This document shows, in pieces, positions 23,004 through 34,082 of a stretch of DNA of 64,000 bases. Position 1 is the stretch's first letter. Each line of letters begins with the position of its first letter. A program made the position numbers and the translations under genes. The notes under the pieces are model-generated. The model ran no database searches. It was not told where the DNA came from and saw only the letters and a program-made list of their open reading frames with translations. Origin of the DNA: Cephalotus follicularis (taxonomy: Eukaryota > Streptophyta > Magnoliopsida > Oxalidales > Cephalotaceae); NCBI GenBank assembly GCA_001972305.1, contig BDDD01003347.1, positions 1 through 64,000 on the forward strand. Reading direction: 5' to 3'.

Positions 23004-24917
23004 TCAAGTATTCGTTTGAGGTACCCAACAAACCTTGGGTCCTTTGGGGTTAGTCAAAATGGTTCCTTTGGGAACCCAACTCCTTTTTATTCTAGAGAAG
23101 TTCAAGTCATTCAATACATTTTGTTTATAAAAGCATGAGGTAGAAGTATGGCCATTATTACCATAATTATTGCAAGAAATAACTACTCTTCTTTTATACA
23201 TATTATTTCTTCTATGAAAACAAGATGAATATGTATGACCATACTTACCACAATGTGTACACAAGACATACATCCTTTTCTTATTCATGGCATTTTTTCT
23301 ATGATAACATTGTGAAGATGTGTGTCCGTGTTTGCCACAAAAATTACATGAATTATTCACATTTATTCTAGACATGGCATTTCTTTTATGAAAGCAAGTA
23401 GAGGATGTATGTCTGTTTCTACCACAATAGTGACATATGATTTTTACAATTTCCTTTTTGATTTTAGCCTTTTCAACCTTTTCTCTTTCTATATTTTCTT
23501 TCCTTTCAAAGAAAGTTTGATAAAGCTTAACATTGTTCATTTTCTCATATCCTAGTCCGGCTGTATCAAAGACACATCTTTGCATCCCAAGGAGATTTTC
23601 AAGCTTCTCACTACTATTAGAAAACTTTGAGAAAGTTTTCTTTAAAGCTTCTATTTCATCCTTAAGATTTTTATTCTCCTTTACTAGATATGCTACTTCA
23701 TTTTCTAGGAGATCTACTTCAATTTCATTTGAATTTTCTTCCTTGGCCAATTTAAGTTCATCGTTTTCATTTACTAATAACTTAACCTTTTTCTTTAATG
23801 ATGCAATCATAGAACTATATTTTTCTACTACTAAAACAAGTTCGTCATATGTTACCTCATCGCTCTCTTCTTCTTCTTCTTCCTCTAAAGCCATTAATGC
23901 TATTTGGGCCACTTCTTCATTTGAGTCTTCATCCGAGCTAGACTCATCACTATCGTCCCATGTTGCGATCATGGCCTTCTTCTTCTTCTTCAAGAGGTCC
24001 TTCTTCTTGAGGTGAGGGCAATCGCTTTTGTAGTGCCCCGGTTTGTTGCACTCGATGCATATGATTTCCTCAAGCTTGCTTGACTCTCCTTTTTTGTGGA
24101 ATCTCTTATTTGGCTTTCCACCAAATTTCTTCTTGCTAGCAAGGAACTTTTTAAACTTCCGGGTGATAAATGCTAGCTCTTCATCATCATCCTCGGAATC
24201 TTCAGTTTGGGATGATTTTAAGGCAACTATCTTCTTCTTCTTCTTCTCCTTTTCTTCATCGTCATCCTTCTTTTGCATTGATAGTTCATGAGTCATTAAT
24301 GACCCAAGAATATCTTCTAATGGAAGGACATTGAGGTTCTTCGCTTCTTCAATTGCGGTGACCTTCGGCATCCCAGACCTTGGTAAGCACCTAAGAATTT
24401 TTCTTACCATTTCACTGTTAGAATACGTCTTATCTAAAGCTTGTAATGCATTAATAATGTTTGTAAATCTAGAGAACATGGATTTTATATCTTTGTTCTC
24501 ATTCATGGTAAACATTTCATATTCATGGACTAACATGCTAATTTTGGCTTCGTTCACTTGATTAGTCCCTTCATAGGTGACCTCAAGTCTATCCCACATT
24601 TCCTTGGCGGAAACTCAAGATGAAATTCTATTGAAGTCATTAGAATTTATGGCACAAATAATGATATGCTTAGCCTTAGCATTTATTTGAACCCTTTTTC
24701 TATCATTATCATCATAGAGAGGCTTGGAAACTACATCCCCGTTTTCAAGTGTGACGGTGGGGAGATTAAGACCATCAACTATAACGTCCCATAGGTTGTA
24801 GTCAAGGGATTGAATGAAAATGGTCATCTTAGCTTTCCAATGGATATAGTTGTTGCCATCGAAGTAAGGGGGTTTTGAGATGTTTTGGCTCTCTCCTACG
24901 TTTGTGTTCATTGACAA
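23004..24917 (-). pseudogene. gag: Sire-2 gag with tandem zinc-knuckle array
   Basis: Capsid/nucleocapsid polyprotein, about 637 codons. One in-frame TGA at 24615-24617 interrupts it. N-terminal PYFDGNNYIHWKAKM is followed by a UBN2 core (RLEVTYEGTNQVNEAK, KILRCLPRSG). Next come a Lys-rich segment, a canonical CCHC knuckle (CIECNKPGHYKSDC) and a long acidic and coiled-coil stretch. Then comes an unusual array of four knuckles about 29 residues apart: CHYCGRNRHTSSTC, CNFCGKHGHTSSQC, CTHCGKYGHTYSSC and CNNYGNNGHTSTSC. The fourth has lost its second cysteine. The SWVPKGTIL tail ends it. Sire-1 gag has only one knuckle at the matching place. Confidence 0.92.
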
Positions 24918-24962
24918 TCTAAATCGTCAAAGGCTCTAGCACTTAAGAATTATAAGCCTACT

Positions 24963-24974
24963 TCTCTGATACCA
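24963..24974 (-). promoter_or_regulatory. Sire-2 primer binding site
   Basis: Sense TGGTATCAGAGA, one base off the consensus for initiator tRNA-Met, 2 nt from the 5' LTR end. Confidence 0.85.
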
Positions 24975-24976
24975 AT

Positions 24977-26103
24977 TGAATAAACGACAAGAGGGGGTGA
25001 ATTGTAGTTTCTAAGAAATAATTAAATCTTTTCGCAAATTAAAACAAAGAACAAGAATATCAAGCAATAGCAATTTAAACAGCAATTCAAAGAGAAAGAG
25101 TTAGAGAGATTGCAAACACTATTTTAGAGTGGTTCGGCGTAACTCTTGCCTACGTCCACTTTTCCTAAGGATCTCCTTGAGTTTGCACTAGTCTCCGAAT
25201 ACAATTCCGGGTGCTATTCGGTACACCTTTGTGATTGAACTGAATCACTTACAATTCTCTTGGGTTCACTCTCCAATTTCTTCTAGGGTTCGCTCCCCTA
25301 TTACAATCAAAATGAATAGTGTAATGTTTTGATCTAAACCTCTCACAAGGTTGGATTTTACAAGATAAATTCGCTCAATGTAATTCACAAGAAAGATAGG
25401 CTAAGATATGAAATAAGAGCTTTTGAAATGAACTTTGAATTTGAGTGCTTGTTGTATGATTTCTTTGAATTCTTTTGTAATTTGAGATCTCTTGTGTTGC
25501 TCTTCTTCCTTTTCTTCAAAACATCTTTGTATTCATATCTTTTTGCCTCAGAGATCCGTTGGGAATGCCTTGGGATTTGTTCCATCAAAGAATGGGCATT
25601 AAAACTCTGTCAAAAAATTTTCCAGCCATTCAAAGCGTCGACTGTCACCTTCAAAGCATCGACGCTTATGTGATCCTTGGGTATCTCAATTTGAATTTGT
25701 CGAGTCAAAGCGCAGGCGTTCTGTGTTCAAGAGTCGACCGGCATCTCAAAGCGTTGACGCTTAGGCCAAATTGAATTCCAATTGGCCTCACTGGTTTAAT
25801 CAGCAGACGCTTTGTCTCAAAGCGCCAACGCTTTGTGTCAAAGCGCAGACGCTTGAATTTGGGCGTCGACGGTTTGGACATTTCTTCCACTTCCCAAAAC
25901 ACCTCACCGGTAGACGCTTTGTTCATTGTCTCGAAGTTGCTCAAAGCGCAGACGCTTTATTCCTAAGCGTCGACAGTTTGCCCTGTTTCTGCAGTTTTCT
26001 TGTGCTGTTTTGTTCATTCCATGTTTTCTTGCACATTAAGAAACTTGGTTATAACACAAATATGTTATCATCAAAACTTGGGATTGAGACATAAATGTCA
26101 ACA
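24977..26103 (-). repeat. Sire-2 5' LTR
   Basis: 1.13 kb, complete TG...CA. Palindromic words from 25632 to about 25977: AAAGCATCGACGCTTA (25653-25668), AAAGCGCCAACGCTTT (25819-25834) and AAAGCGCAGACGCTTT (near 25943). It ends at GypB integrase (GTTCCCATTTCC...). Closely similar to 11991-13034. Confidence 0.92.
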
Positions 26104-26241
26104 GTTCCCATTTCCACTCTGCCACTGGTAATGACTGCAACAGTCCCGCAGGTCTCTGGTGTTCGGCCTTGACTCTTTGGCAAGTCAAACACTTCACGAC
26201 ATATTCTGCAATCTCGCGCTTCATGCCAGGCCACCAGTAAG
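26104..26241 (-). pseudogene. int: GypB integrase zinc-finger fragment
   Basis: Short coding piece between Sire-2 and a solo LTR. Reads YWWPGMKREIAEYV, CLTCQRVKAEHQ (CXXC of the HHCC finger) and LLQSLPVAEWKWE. It continues the RNase H/integrase piece at 28248 and should join the catalytic core at 11990; about 50 bp are missing there. Confidence 0.88.
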
Positions 26242-28247
26242 TGTAACGCCCCAGATCCGAGTCTACTTTATGCTCAAAGCGAACTTCGGGTAGACGGTGC
26301 GTTACGTGGTGGTGAAACCTATTATCCTTTAACAATCCTACTAATTTCTAATATCTATAAATATTTGATATACTAAACCTTAAAATTTTATACTCTTATT
26401 TAAATCATCATAACAATTATAGCCAACATCATACATCTCCACAGGATATATCAAAAGACATTTTACAGCGGAAAATATTAGTTTATAATGTCATAAACTA
26501 TTACACAAACTATATTTGTAACATAATTTCCTTCCGAAATATCACTTATGAGCTCCTGCCAAAGCTCGACTTTCCTCGTTCATTGTTTTCCTGGAAAATT
26601 TTAGTTGAAAACAAAAACATTGAAAGGAGTGAGCACCAAAATAGCTCAGTAAGAATTATCATAATAAAACATTATTGAAATTCATTTTCTGGTATTTTTA
26701 TAAAACCAGTATATTTCACATTCATTCATTTCTTTTCTGATCAAATCTCATGAATCATAATACTTTATAAATACTGAGGGGTTGTAAAAACGTAAATAAC
26801 CCTGTTGAACCATTGCTTCACCGGGGCATTGTGCACTCCCCGGTTACTATCTTTACATCACATGCATGTCCGAGAGCACTCTCCGCTCTTTCACATTAAT
26901 CTTTTACTAGATTAATCCACTCTGGATCGCAATCCAGTCGTTGTTCATCTCAGTTTGTTGCCTTTTCTCATTTCGTAAAAATAATCATTTCTTGACACGT
27001 TGAGTGATCAGCTCAAAGCATTCATAAATAATTTTGTACAACATTTTCTAGAATTTATATTTCAAATGGAAATATTTTAAAATAATAATACAGAATTTCG
27101 TTAAGAAATCGGCAGCAATTCAACACAGAATTTAAGAATTTACATAAATTTAATATAGACATTTACCACGAATATTGACAGAAATTTAAAATACAAGAAC
27201 GTAATAATTATAAAAGATATATACAAATAAGTTATTTAAATATCGAGCATAAAAATTGCTTAATTGAATTATTAAATTAAAAATTAACTTCCTCCACTCG
27301 GTCAGACGGATATACCGATTATATCGATGGGAAAGTTAAATTAAATTGAGTTGATAAAATAAACAGTTGCAATGAGCATACAACTGCTTAATTGAAATAT
27401 TAAATTAAAAATTAACTTCCTCCACTCGGTCAGACGGTTATACCGATCATATCGATGGGAAAGTGAAATTAAATTGAGCTGAATACTAAAATAAAATACT
27501 TTAAAAGGATGAGTAGAAATTCCTAACATAAAGTATTTTTAGAAAAAGAACAGGAGTCCTTACATTGCTTTATCTCCTTCTCTATTTTCTCTACACTGAA
27601 GAAATTACTATGCTGAAATCTCAACAAAATTCCCTTTTCTCCTCTTCCCTTCTTTCTCTCTTTCTCTCTTCCTTCTCTTCTTTCGCTTCCTCTCTTCCTT
27701 CTCTTCTTTCTCTTTCTCTTTTCCTTCTGTCCTCTCTCTTTCTCTCTTCCTTCTCTCCTTTCTCTTTCTTTCAAATTTTTTCTACTGATCACTGCTATTT
27801 ATAGAATAAAATGCCGCCTCCATTCGTTGCTCGTGGCGCAGAAAACATCAGAGAAATGACTCAAAGCGTCGACGGTTTCTCTCTAAGCGTCGACGGTTAA
27901 GGGTTTTACCTGAGCTTTTTCATCTCTAACCCGACTAAAGCGCTGATGCTTTCTTACAAAGCGTTGCCGCTTTTAAGTCTTCGTCAACGTCAATGTCAAC
28001 GTCAACTGACACACCTGACTTCAAAGCGTCGACATTTACATTTAGAGCATCGACCGTTACCCAAAGCGTTGACTCTTTATCCCTAAGCGTCGACGGTTTG
28101 AACTGGTTTAAAACACAGATAGAAGGGTTCTAAACGTCGACCGTCACTACCCGAGCGTAGGGTCATACTACGGGTCCCTTGAAATATTTACCAACTACAC
28201 AATAGCAAACATAATTAATATCTTACATGGAAAATTGGGTCCTTACA
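26242..28247 (-). repeat. GypA-type solo LTR in GypB
   Basis: 2.0 kb, TGTAACGCCCC to GTCCTTACA, no internal region. Target copies GTAAG (26237-26241) and ATAAG (28248-28252), one difference. It interrupts integrase exactly between KKTY and WWPGMK. U3 carries TCGA words at 27860-28150 (AAAGCGTCGACGGTTT, 27863-27878). A TATA box CTATAAATAG (27795-27804) is followed by a long CT/GA-rich tract (27630-27780). Belongs with A1 and A2 but is shorter and diverged. Confidence 0.92.
27795..27804 (-). promoter_or_regulatory. TATA box of the GypA-type solo LTR
   Basis: Sense CTATAAATAG, about 60 bp downstream of the last palindromic word and just upstream of a purine/pyrimidine-rich leader. Confidence 0.55.
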
Positions 28248-29582
28248 ATAAGTCTTCTTCATATCTTGGTACATTTTGGTGCTACCAGGATGAATACTGT
28301 ACAGTGATTTATGAGCCCAGCGGAGTAACTCATCCTTCAGTCTTGGTTCATTCGGAAGACACACACGTCCCCGATATCTCAGAATACCATCATCATGTAC
28401 TCGAAAATCGGATTCCGAATCCAGGTTTTCCCGAATTCGTTGCAACTCCAGGTCATGTGGGTGTGCATCCCTGATGTGATCAAGTAACACTGGCTGGACC
28501 CGCATGTCGGCCACAAAAATCCCCGGTGACTGATTGAACGGAGACCACTCTTGGAAGTCTTCTAACAGCTCCCATTGTGACACCATTGTACTGGCAACCA
28601 TAGCCTTGCGGCTCAAGGCATCATCGACTACATTCGCTTTCCCCAGGCGGTACTGGATACTACAGTCATAATAATTAAAGAACTCTACCCACCTGCACTG
28701 TCTCATGTTCAGTGTGTCTTGACAAAACAGGTACCTCAAACTCTTATGATCAGTAAAGATCTCAAACTGCACCCCATAAAGATAGTGTCTCCACTTCTGA
28801 AGGGAGAAGATAATAGCTGCAAGTTCAAGGTCATGAGTCGGGTAATTTTCTTCGTACGGCTTCAGCTTCCTAGAAGCATAAGCGATCACCCTTCCTCGCT
28901 GCATCAGTTCACAGCCCAAAACCTTACCTAATACATCACTATAGACTGTGAAGCCCTCATTACCCCCCGGGTAATGTCAAGATAGGAGCGGAAACCAACC
29001 GATCCTTCAGTTCACAGAAACTAACTTGACAATCTTCATCCCAGAAAAACACGGTCTTCTTCTGGGTCAGTCTAGTCAAGGGCTCGGCTATTCTTGAAAA
29101 GTTCTGGATAAACCTTCTGTAATAACCTACCAAGCCAAGAAAACTACGTACCTCTGTCACATTCTTTGGCTGTGGCCAATCTCGTACCACCTCTATCTTT
29201 GACGGGTCCACCGCCAAACCTTCTCTAGATACAATGTGACCAAGAAAGATCACACGGTCAAGCCAAAATTCACACTTACTGAATTTGGCATACAGCTGCT
29301 GCTCTCAGAGAATCTGCAAAGCCAATCTCAGATGGCAAGCATGCTCCTCCTCACTCCTTGAGTACACTAGTACGTCGTCAATGAACACAATGACAAACTG
29401 GTCCAGGTACGGTCGAAACACATCGTTCATCAGTGACATGAACGCAGTCGGTGCATTGATAACACCAAAATGCATCACAAGGAATTCATAGTGACCGTAT
29501 CTTGTCCGGAAGGCAGTCTTCTCAATATCCCTTCCCTCACCCTCATTTGGTGATAGCCTGACCTCAAATCAAGTTTCGAGAA
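28248..29582 (-). pseudogene. pol: GypB RT C-terminus, RNase H and integrase start
   Basis: In sense from 29577: RT palm with intact FIDD (29374-29385), then [20 protein letters not shown] and [20 protein letters not shown] (29253-28960). RNase H follows ([45 protein letters not shown]), then the pre-integrase segment to [16 protein letters not shown] frame change separates RT from RNase H near 28940. RNase H aspartate-type motifs are recognisable. The 29578-29582 GAGAA is the left target copy for the adjacent solo LTR. Confidence 0.9.
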
Positions 29583-30644
29583 TGTTGACTTTTAGTCTCA
29601 ATCCTAAAGTTTTAATGATTACAAATTTTCATTTAACTTTGCTACTTTATGTGCAAGAAGCTTTCTGTGCAAGAAAAGATATAAGGAAAACAAAGAAGTA
29701 CAAAAACAGAGCAAAGCGTCGACTCTTTGATCAAAGTGTCTGCTCTTTGAGGCACAAAGCGTCGACTCTTTGTGCAAAGCGTCTACCGTTTGTGCCAGAG
29801 AACAAAATGGCAATTACAAAATGGCTAAAGCGTCGACTCTTAAGGTAAAGCGTCGACTCTTTAAGTCTGGCAGTCGACTCCAACATGTTGACGCCTGCGC
29901 TTTGAGCTGAAGATTCAAATTGAGATCCCCAACGGTCACATGACCGTCGATGCTTAAGGCTACTCCGTCGACGCTTTGGACTGCTGGAACAATATCAGAA
30001 CTTGTTTTAAAGAGCCATTCTTTATGCAACAACTTCCAACACTTCTCCAACGGCTCTATTTATTCACCAACGGCTATAAACCACATAAAGCTATATATAC
30101 AAGCCAAGAATGAAGATCAAGAAGTCTCATGAAGTAGGAACACAACTTTTGATCATTTTAACATCCAAGCTAAACTTGCACAAACTACAAAAGAACAACA
30201 AGCTAGAGTTTTACACTTTCATATCCAAAGCTTGTAACTAAGCTACACTTTCATATCCAACCTTCAAGAGGTTATTGTAAACACGAAACCAAAACCTTTT
30301 CTTATCATCCATTGTATTTGAGGGGAGTGAACCCTTGTAAGGTGTTTATTGATTAGCACCCAGAACCCAAAATCAATTGTAAGGTGGTTTGTTTGATTTG
30401 CACCCGTAAGCCGAAAATCAAAGGTTGCTAGGGGATTCTAGTGGAAACTCAAGGGGTCTTGAGAAAGTGGACGTATGCACGGATTTGCCGAACCACTATA
30501 AATTTGTTTGCACACTCTCTAACTCTCTCTCTTTATTACTTGTGATTATTTTGATTGTTATTGTGTGATTGTTTATGTTCATTGCTTAAATTGTAATTTC
30601 CGCATACAAGTTTCTTAGTTAAAGGTTGCCATACACTATTTTCA
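29583..30644 (+). repeat. Sire-1-type solo LTR in the GypB RT
   Basis: 1.06 kb, TGTTGACTTTTAGTCTCAA to ACACTATTTTCA, plus orientation. Perfect 5-bp duplication GAGAA (29578-29582 / 30645-30649). Three exact copies of AAAGCGTCGACTCTTT lie at 29713-29728, 29756-29771 and 29847-29862, with more variants up to 29975. A TATA box follows at 30091-30100. This is the cleanest full-length copy of the family. Confidence 0.95.
30091..30100 (+). promoter_or_regulatory. TATA box of the Sire-1-type solo LTR
   Basis: CTATATATAC, about 120 bp after the last palindromic word. A second CTATAAA lies at 30074. Confidence 0.5.
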
Positions 30645-30775
30645 GAGAACACCCTTGCTCCTTACAACTGATTAAACAAATCCTCAATATGGGGTAAAGG
30701 ATACTTGTTCTTGATAGTTGCCTTGTTCAACATTCAGTAGTCGATACAAGGTCTCACTACCTCACGATTTGATAG
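30645..30775 (-). pseudogene. GypB RT N-terminal fragment
   Basis: Sense reads SCIDYRMLNKATIKNKYPLP, then IEDLFNQL, a stop, and GARVFS, where the solo LTR interrupts before the [10 protein letters not shown]-type block. Upstream (plus 30776-30872) I see no protease or RT fingers; the sequence passes to the end of gag. Confidence 0.8.
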
Positions 30776-30872
30776 TCATCCATCAAAATTTACATTGATA
30801 ATACATGATCTATGTTGATTCGTCACATTAGCGGCAGTCAGGAAGTTAATTAAGTTCAGATGTTGTCTTACA

Positions 30873-31538
30873 CTAACAATATAGTGTACTCCTACCAGTA
30901 GAAATCGACTTGAAAGTAAGAATGAAAACCTTACCTTTCACGATGCCCTTGCCGGTATTCCTCTGCTCCAAAGGTCCAGCTGTAGCCTCACTACTACCCG
31001 TAGGTACTGCTCCATGTCTTTCCGGGAAATCCCTCCGCAAATGGTCAGAGGCTCCACACTTCATGCATCGCTTATTCTTCCACCAGCAATCCTCCACCAG
31101 ATGGTTCTTACGACCACAATGAAAGCAACTTCCCAACTTCATCCTACTCCCTGGACTAGGAGTCCCTTGAGTGGCTATTTGCTGAGAACTATCCCTTGAT
31201 GACTTGATCGAAGAGTCACCATCTTGCCACTCCAATGGAGCTGGCCTAGTCCGCTTAGCTTGCTTCATTTGAACACACAATTGCCGCATTTCCTCTAAGC
31301 GAGCTGTATTAGCAGCCATATGTCGATGGAAATGGTCATTTATACGATCCGTGTACCACTGCCGCATGTCTTCTATGTTGGCCGCATCCACAGCTATCTG
31401 CTGTTCAAAGTAGTCGGCCATTCGATCCAGCGGATCTCTGTCATCTTGGGGGACATTTATTCCTTGCGGCATATTTGCTTCCTCAGGGGCATTGGCTCCA
31501 ACAGCTCTAGCCCTAGCACGAGTTCTCCTTCGGTCCAT
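30873..31538 (-). pseudogene. gag: GypB gag, internally deleted
   Basis: Start at 31538 (MDRRRTRARARAVGANAPEE) in the usual place after the primer site. The N-terminal LDRMADYFEQQI and a coiled segment are followed abruptly by the nucleocapsid: CFHCGRKNHLVEDC (complete CCHC) and CMKCGASDHLRRDF (last Cys replaced by Phe). The retrotransposon gag core of roughly 150 residues, present in GypF gag between these parts, is missing, as is the downstream protease. The frame itself is open, so the deletion may have been in frame. Confidence 0.8.
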
Positions 31539-31634
31539 TTGTTCCTATAAGAAGGATGACAGTTAGTCACGACTTTAGGAAAACAATTTATTTATTGTCA
31601 AGGAAAGTATCCTAGCTAAGCATATATGGAATAT

Positions 31635-31646
31635 GCTCTGATACCA
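31635..31646 (-). promoter_or_regulatory. GypB primer binding site
   Basis: Sense TGGTATCAGAGC, 3 nt from the 5' LTR end at 31650. Confidence 0.9.
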
Positions 31647-31649
31647 CGT

Positions 31650-34082
31650 TGTCACGCCCCCCGTTTTTCCCCAGTGGACAACATTAAAGCGGTAAGGCAA
31701 TCAACACAACATAATTCAGCTCATGCGATAAAACGTAAAAACAAAACCTTCAGTAGCGGAAGCGATAACATGAAAGCTGAATTTAAATATGTATCACGCA
31801 CCCCATACTACGTGATACCCAACAAGTTTATAATAAAACTCCACATCATAGTCGATCGCCCAAAACGTAGCGTGATAAAACGGTACAGGATAACAAAATA
31901 ACCTTTGTTACAATAATCCAAATAACATGACCAATGTTCATTAACCCAGTACAAGAAATAAGAGAAACTACTCAGTCTTCTCTTTAAGTCTTCGTGCATG
32001 CTCCATGTCAAATCCACTCCATTAATCTGTTACAGTAGGGGTTAGCCTTTGTCCTCACTCGACTAAGTGAATAAAATCATAAATACAGTTCGAGTCATAT
32101 GATAATGAGTATCATGAATGAATGCATTATGATGCAGTATGACATGTAATTTTCACAGTAATTTTATCTCCGTATATACATACAAAAACATATGCATGCT
32201 CACAGTACAAGTATAACCGCATAAGGCTATATCAACACAAGCAGTAAAATGTTCCAAAAGGAACCAGACAAGCCAGTCGTCATGACCGTCGCCACCTCCT
32301 GGCCCCAACGTCATGCACTCTTACTCCATCCCCGTTTGCGAACGGCTTGGAGCAAGTCCTTCGTATGTTGTTTAGCACGGCAACTAAACCAACAGCAGGT
32401 TACTAGCACAGTGGCTAAGTAATCAACAGGTTATTAGCACAGCGGCTAATAATCAACAGGCACAAGCATTGCACAGTACAGGTCAAGCAATAAAATATAA
32501 TTACTTGATCAAATATATTTGTTTAAAATATATTACTCCGTTCACAAGTTGTGATAAGTTATAAAACTTAAAACAATACATTTGATTGTGTAACCAATCC
32601 TTTAAAACATTTCTCCGTCTTTGGAAATACTTCCCCACTCATTTCGAAAATATATAAAATCATATGTTGACAAATATACATTTTCGTACAATAATGATTA
32701 TAATAATCATACAAGCTTTTCAAAACGGTTAAAACTTTTTAGAAATCAACCATAATGCAATTCACAGTAATAATGCAAACATATGCTCAGAATGCATCTA
32801 GGATCGTTTCTAGAGTCGTTTCAGGTCTAGCGGGTCCCATTCGAGTGAAATTCCATTAAACAAGGGAATAGGCGTCAATGCTTATTCCCAGGGCGTCGAC
32901 GTCTTTTGCCTAAGGCGTCAACCCCTCGTACAGTTATTCCCAGGCATTTTTGGACCAAACACTTCGATGTTTTTCCAAAGACATAGATGTCTTTGTGATA
33001 CCAGGAGGTATCAGTTCGCAGTTCTCGATTCTAGAGGGAAGAATCCAGCCCCTAAATCCTCGTACAAGCAAAACTCATCCTCCTAAGGCGTATGAAATGC
33101 TACTGGTTATCAGTTAGTCTAACCAGAACATCAATCCATAATCAAACATGTAGTCTCAAGTGGCTAATTTGCCATCTGCAGTAAACACTACTGTTCTAAG
33201 AATACCCAGAAAAGGCGTCGATGCTTTTACTCAAACATCGATGTCTTTCACAATCACACACGAAGACATCGACGTCTTTAGGTAGACATCGACGTTTATC
33301 CAACCCAGAGCATTTTCTCCATAGTTTTAACACAGCAGACCATTATCAAAATCATCCATTACATAACCCAATCCAAATATTCATGGAATTTGCACATGCA
33401 TGTTTACTCCGTACATCACAGTAGTCATCACAACAAGTCCAGAATCATAATTCATCCATTAACATGCAATTCATCAATGGTATTCATGAACTTAAAACCC
33501 AAAATTCATGTATAAGATTATCACTTTTCCCTACCTCTGGTTTCAAGTTAGAAACCTTGTAAGTCCACCTCTTTGCAGGTTGCATGCATGGTAACACTTG
33601 TTACCATCTTCACCCTTCTTCAGTCATGCAGGTCAGGAGACCATTGTGCATGATCAACACGTCTCCTTCCCGTGACTCAAGGCCCCTGGATGATGCCTCA
33701 AAGTTTCCCATTGCATGTTACTCTATCAGTGTTTAACATGACAGATGTTCTTTACAAAGGCGTCAACGTCTTTCCTTAGACGTCGATGTCTTTTCTCTTT
33801 TCATAAGAAGGTGTCGATGTCTTTACCTTACATCGATGTGCATGTCCATGCCTTCACGTGCACCTCAGTTCCCATAGGCGTCGACGTCTTTCCAAAGACA
33901 TTGATGCGTTTACTTCAAAACTGCACCGTTTTCTAGTTTAACACACACATTTATTTCCCCAAACAATATTTAGGGTTTGGAAACATCTTTTGAGTTTGAA
34001 AACTCAACATTTTCATTAATTCAAGTTTAAGATTACATCTTAAAACGAAAATATTACAATCAGGAAAATACCGGGTGTTACA
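31650..34082 (-). repeat. GypB 5' LTR (B2), promoter-region deletion
   Basis: 2.43 kb, TGTCACGCCCCCC to CCGGGTGTTACA. Matches B1 closely, but about 320 bp present in B1 (about 10126-10440, with the GA tract and a TATA-like AAATAAAACA) are absent at about 33575. It has a roughly 24-bp extra segment near 32560. Palindromic words include GACGTCGATGTCTTT at 33779-33793. Confidence 0.92.

Larger units (their letters stand above)
11991..26103 (-). mobile_element. Sire-2: near-complete Sirevirus with extra ORF
   Basis: Minus-strand Ty1/copia element. Sense order: 5' LTR (24977-26103), primer site, gag, protease, [Sire-3 remnant and LTR-C inserted], integrase, RT, RNase H, extra ORF, PPT tail, 3' LTR (11991-13034). 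The flanking LTRs resemble each other much more than either resembles the LTR at 17890-19113, which is why I pair them. Gag, protease, integrase and RT stretches sit in one reading frame with few stops, an arrangement known from SIRE1. It lies in the GypB integrase; the left junction has lost 85 bp of LTR and about 50 bp of host. Confidence 0.88.
8229..34082 (-). mobile_element. GypB: Tekay-like Ty3/gypsy element, host of Sire-2
   Basis: Minus-strand element with LTRs at 8229-10948 and 31650-34082 and a perfect 5-bp target duplication TATTT (8224-8228 / 34083-34087). In sense: 5' LTR, primer site (31635-31646), internally deleted gag, RT in two pieces, RNase H, integrase in three pieces, PPT, 3' LTR. 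It contains Sire-2, one GypA-type solo LTR and one Sire-1-type solo LTR. Protease, the gag core and the RT N-terminus are deleted. The two LTRs are similar by eye over their first 190 bases (about seven differences). Confidence 0.9.

Noticed and set aside
23533-24291. Plus-strand Ser/Phe-rich frames over Sire-2 gag
   Set aside because: Antisense of the Lys/Glu-rich gag sequence; composition explains the open frames.
17890-26103. Alternative pairing in which 17890-26103 is one element and 11991-17885 another
   Set aside because: The LTRs at 11991-13034 and 24977-26103 are much more alike, including word type, than either is to 17890-19113.
27523-27804. Open frames rich in Arg/Glu/Lys or Ser/Leu/Phe around 27523-27804 (similar at 45638-45908 and 52982-53303)
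   Set aside because: They translate CT/GA-rich LTR leader tracts; low complexity, no start context or domain, and present in non-coding LTR copies.
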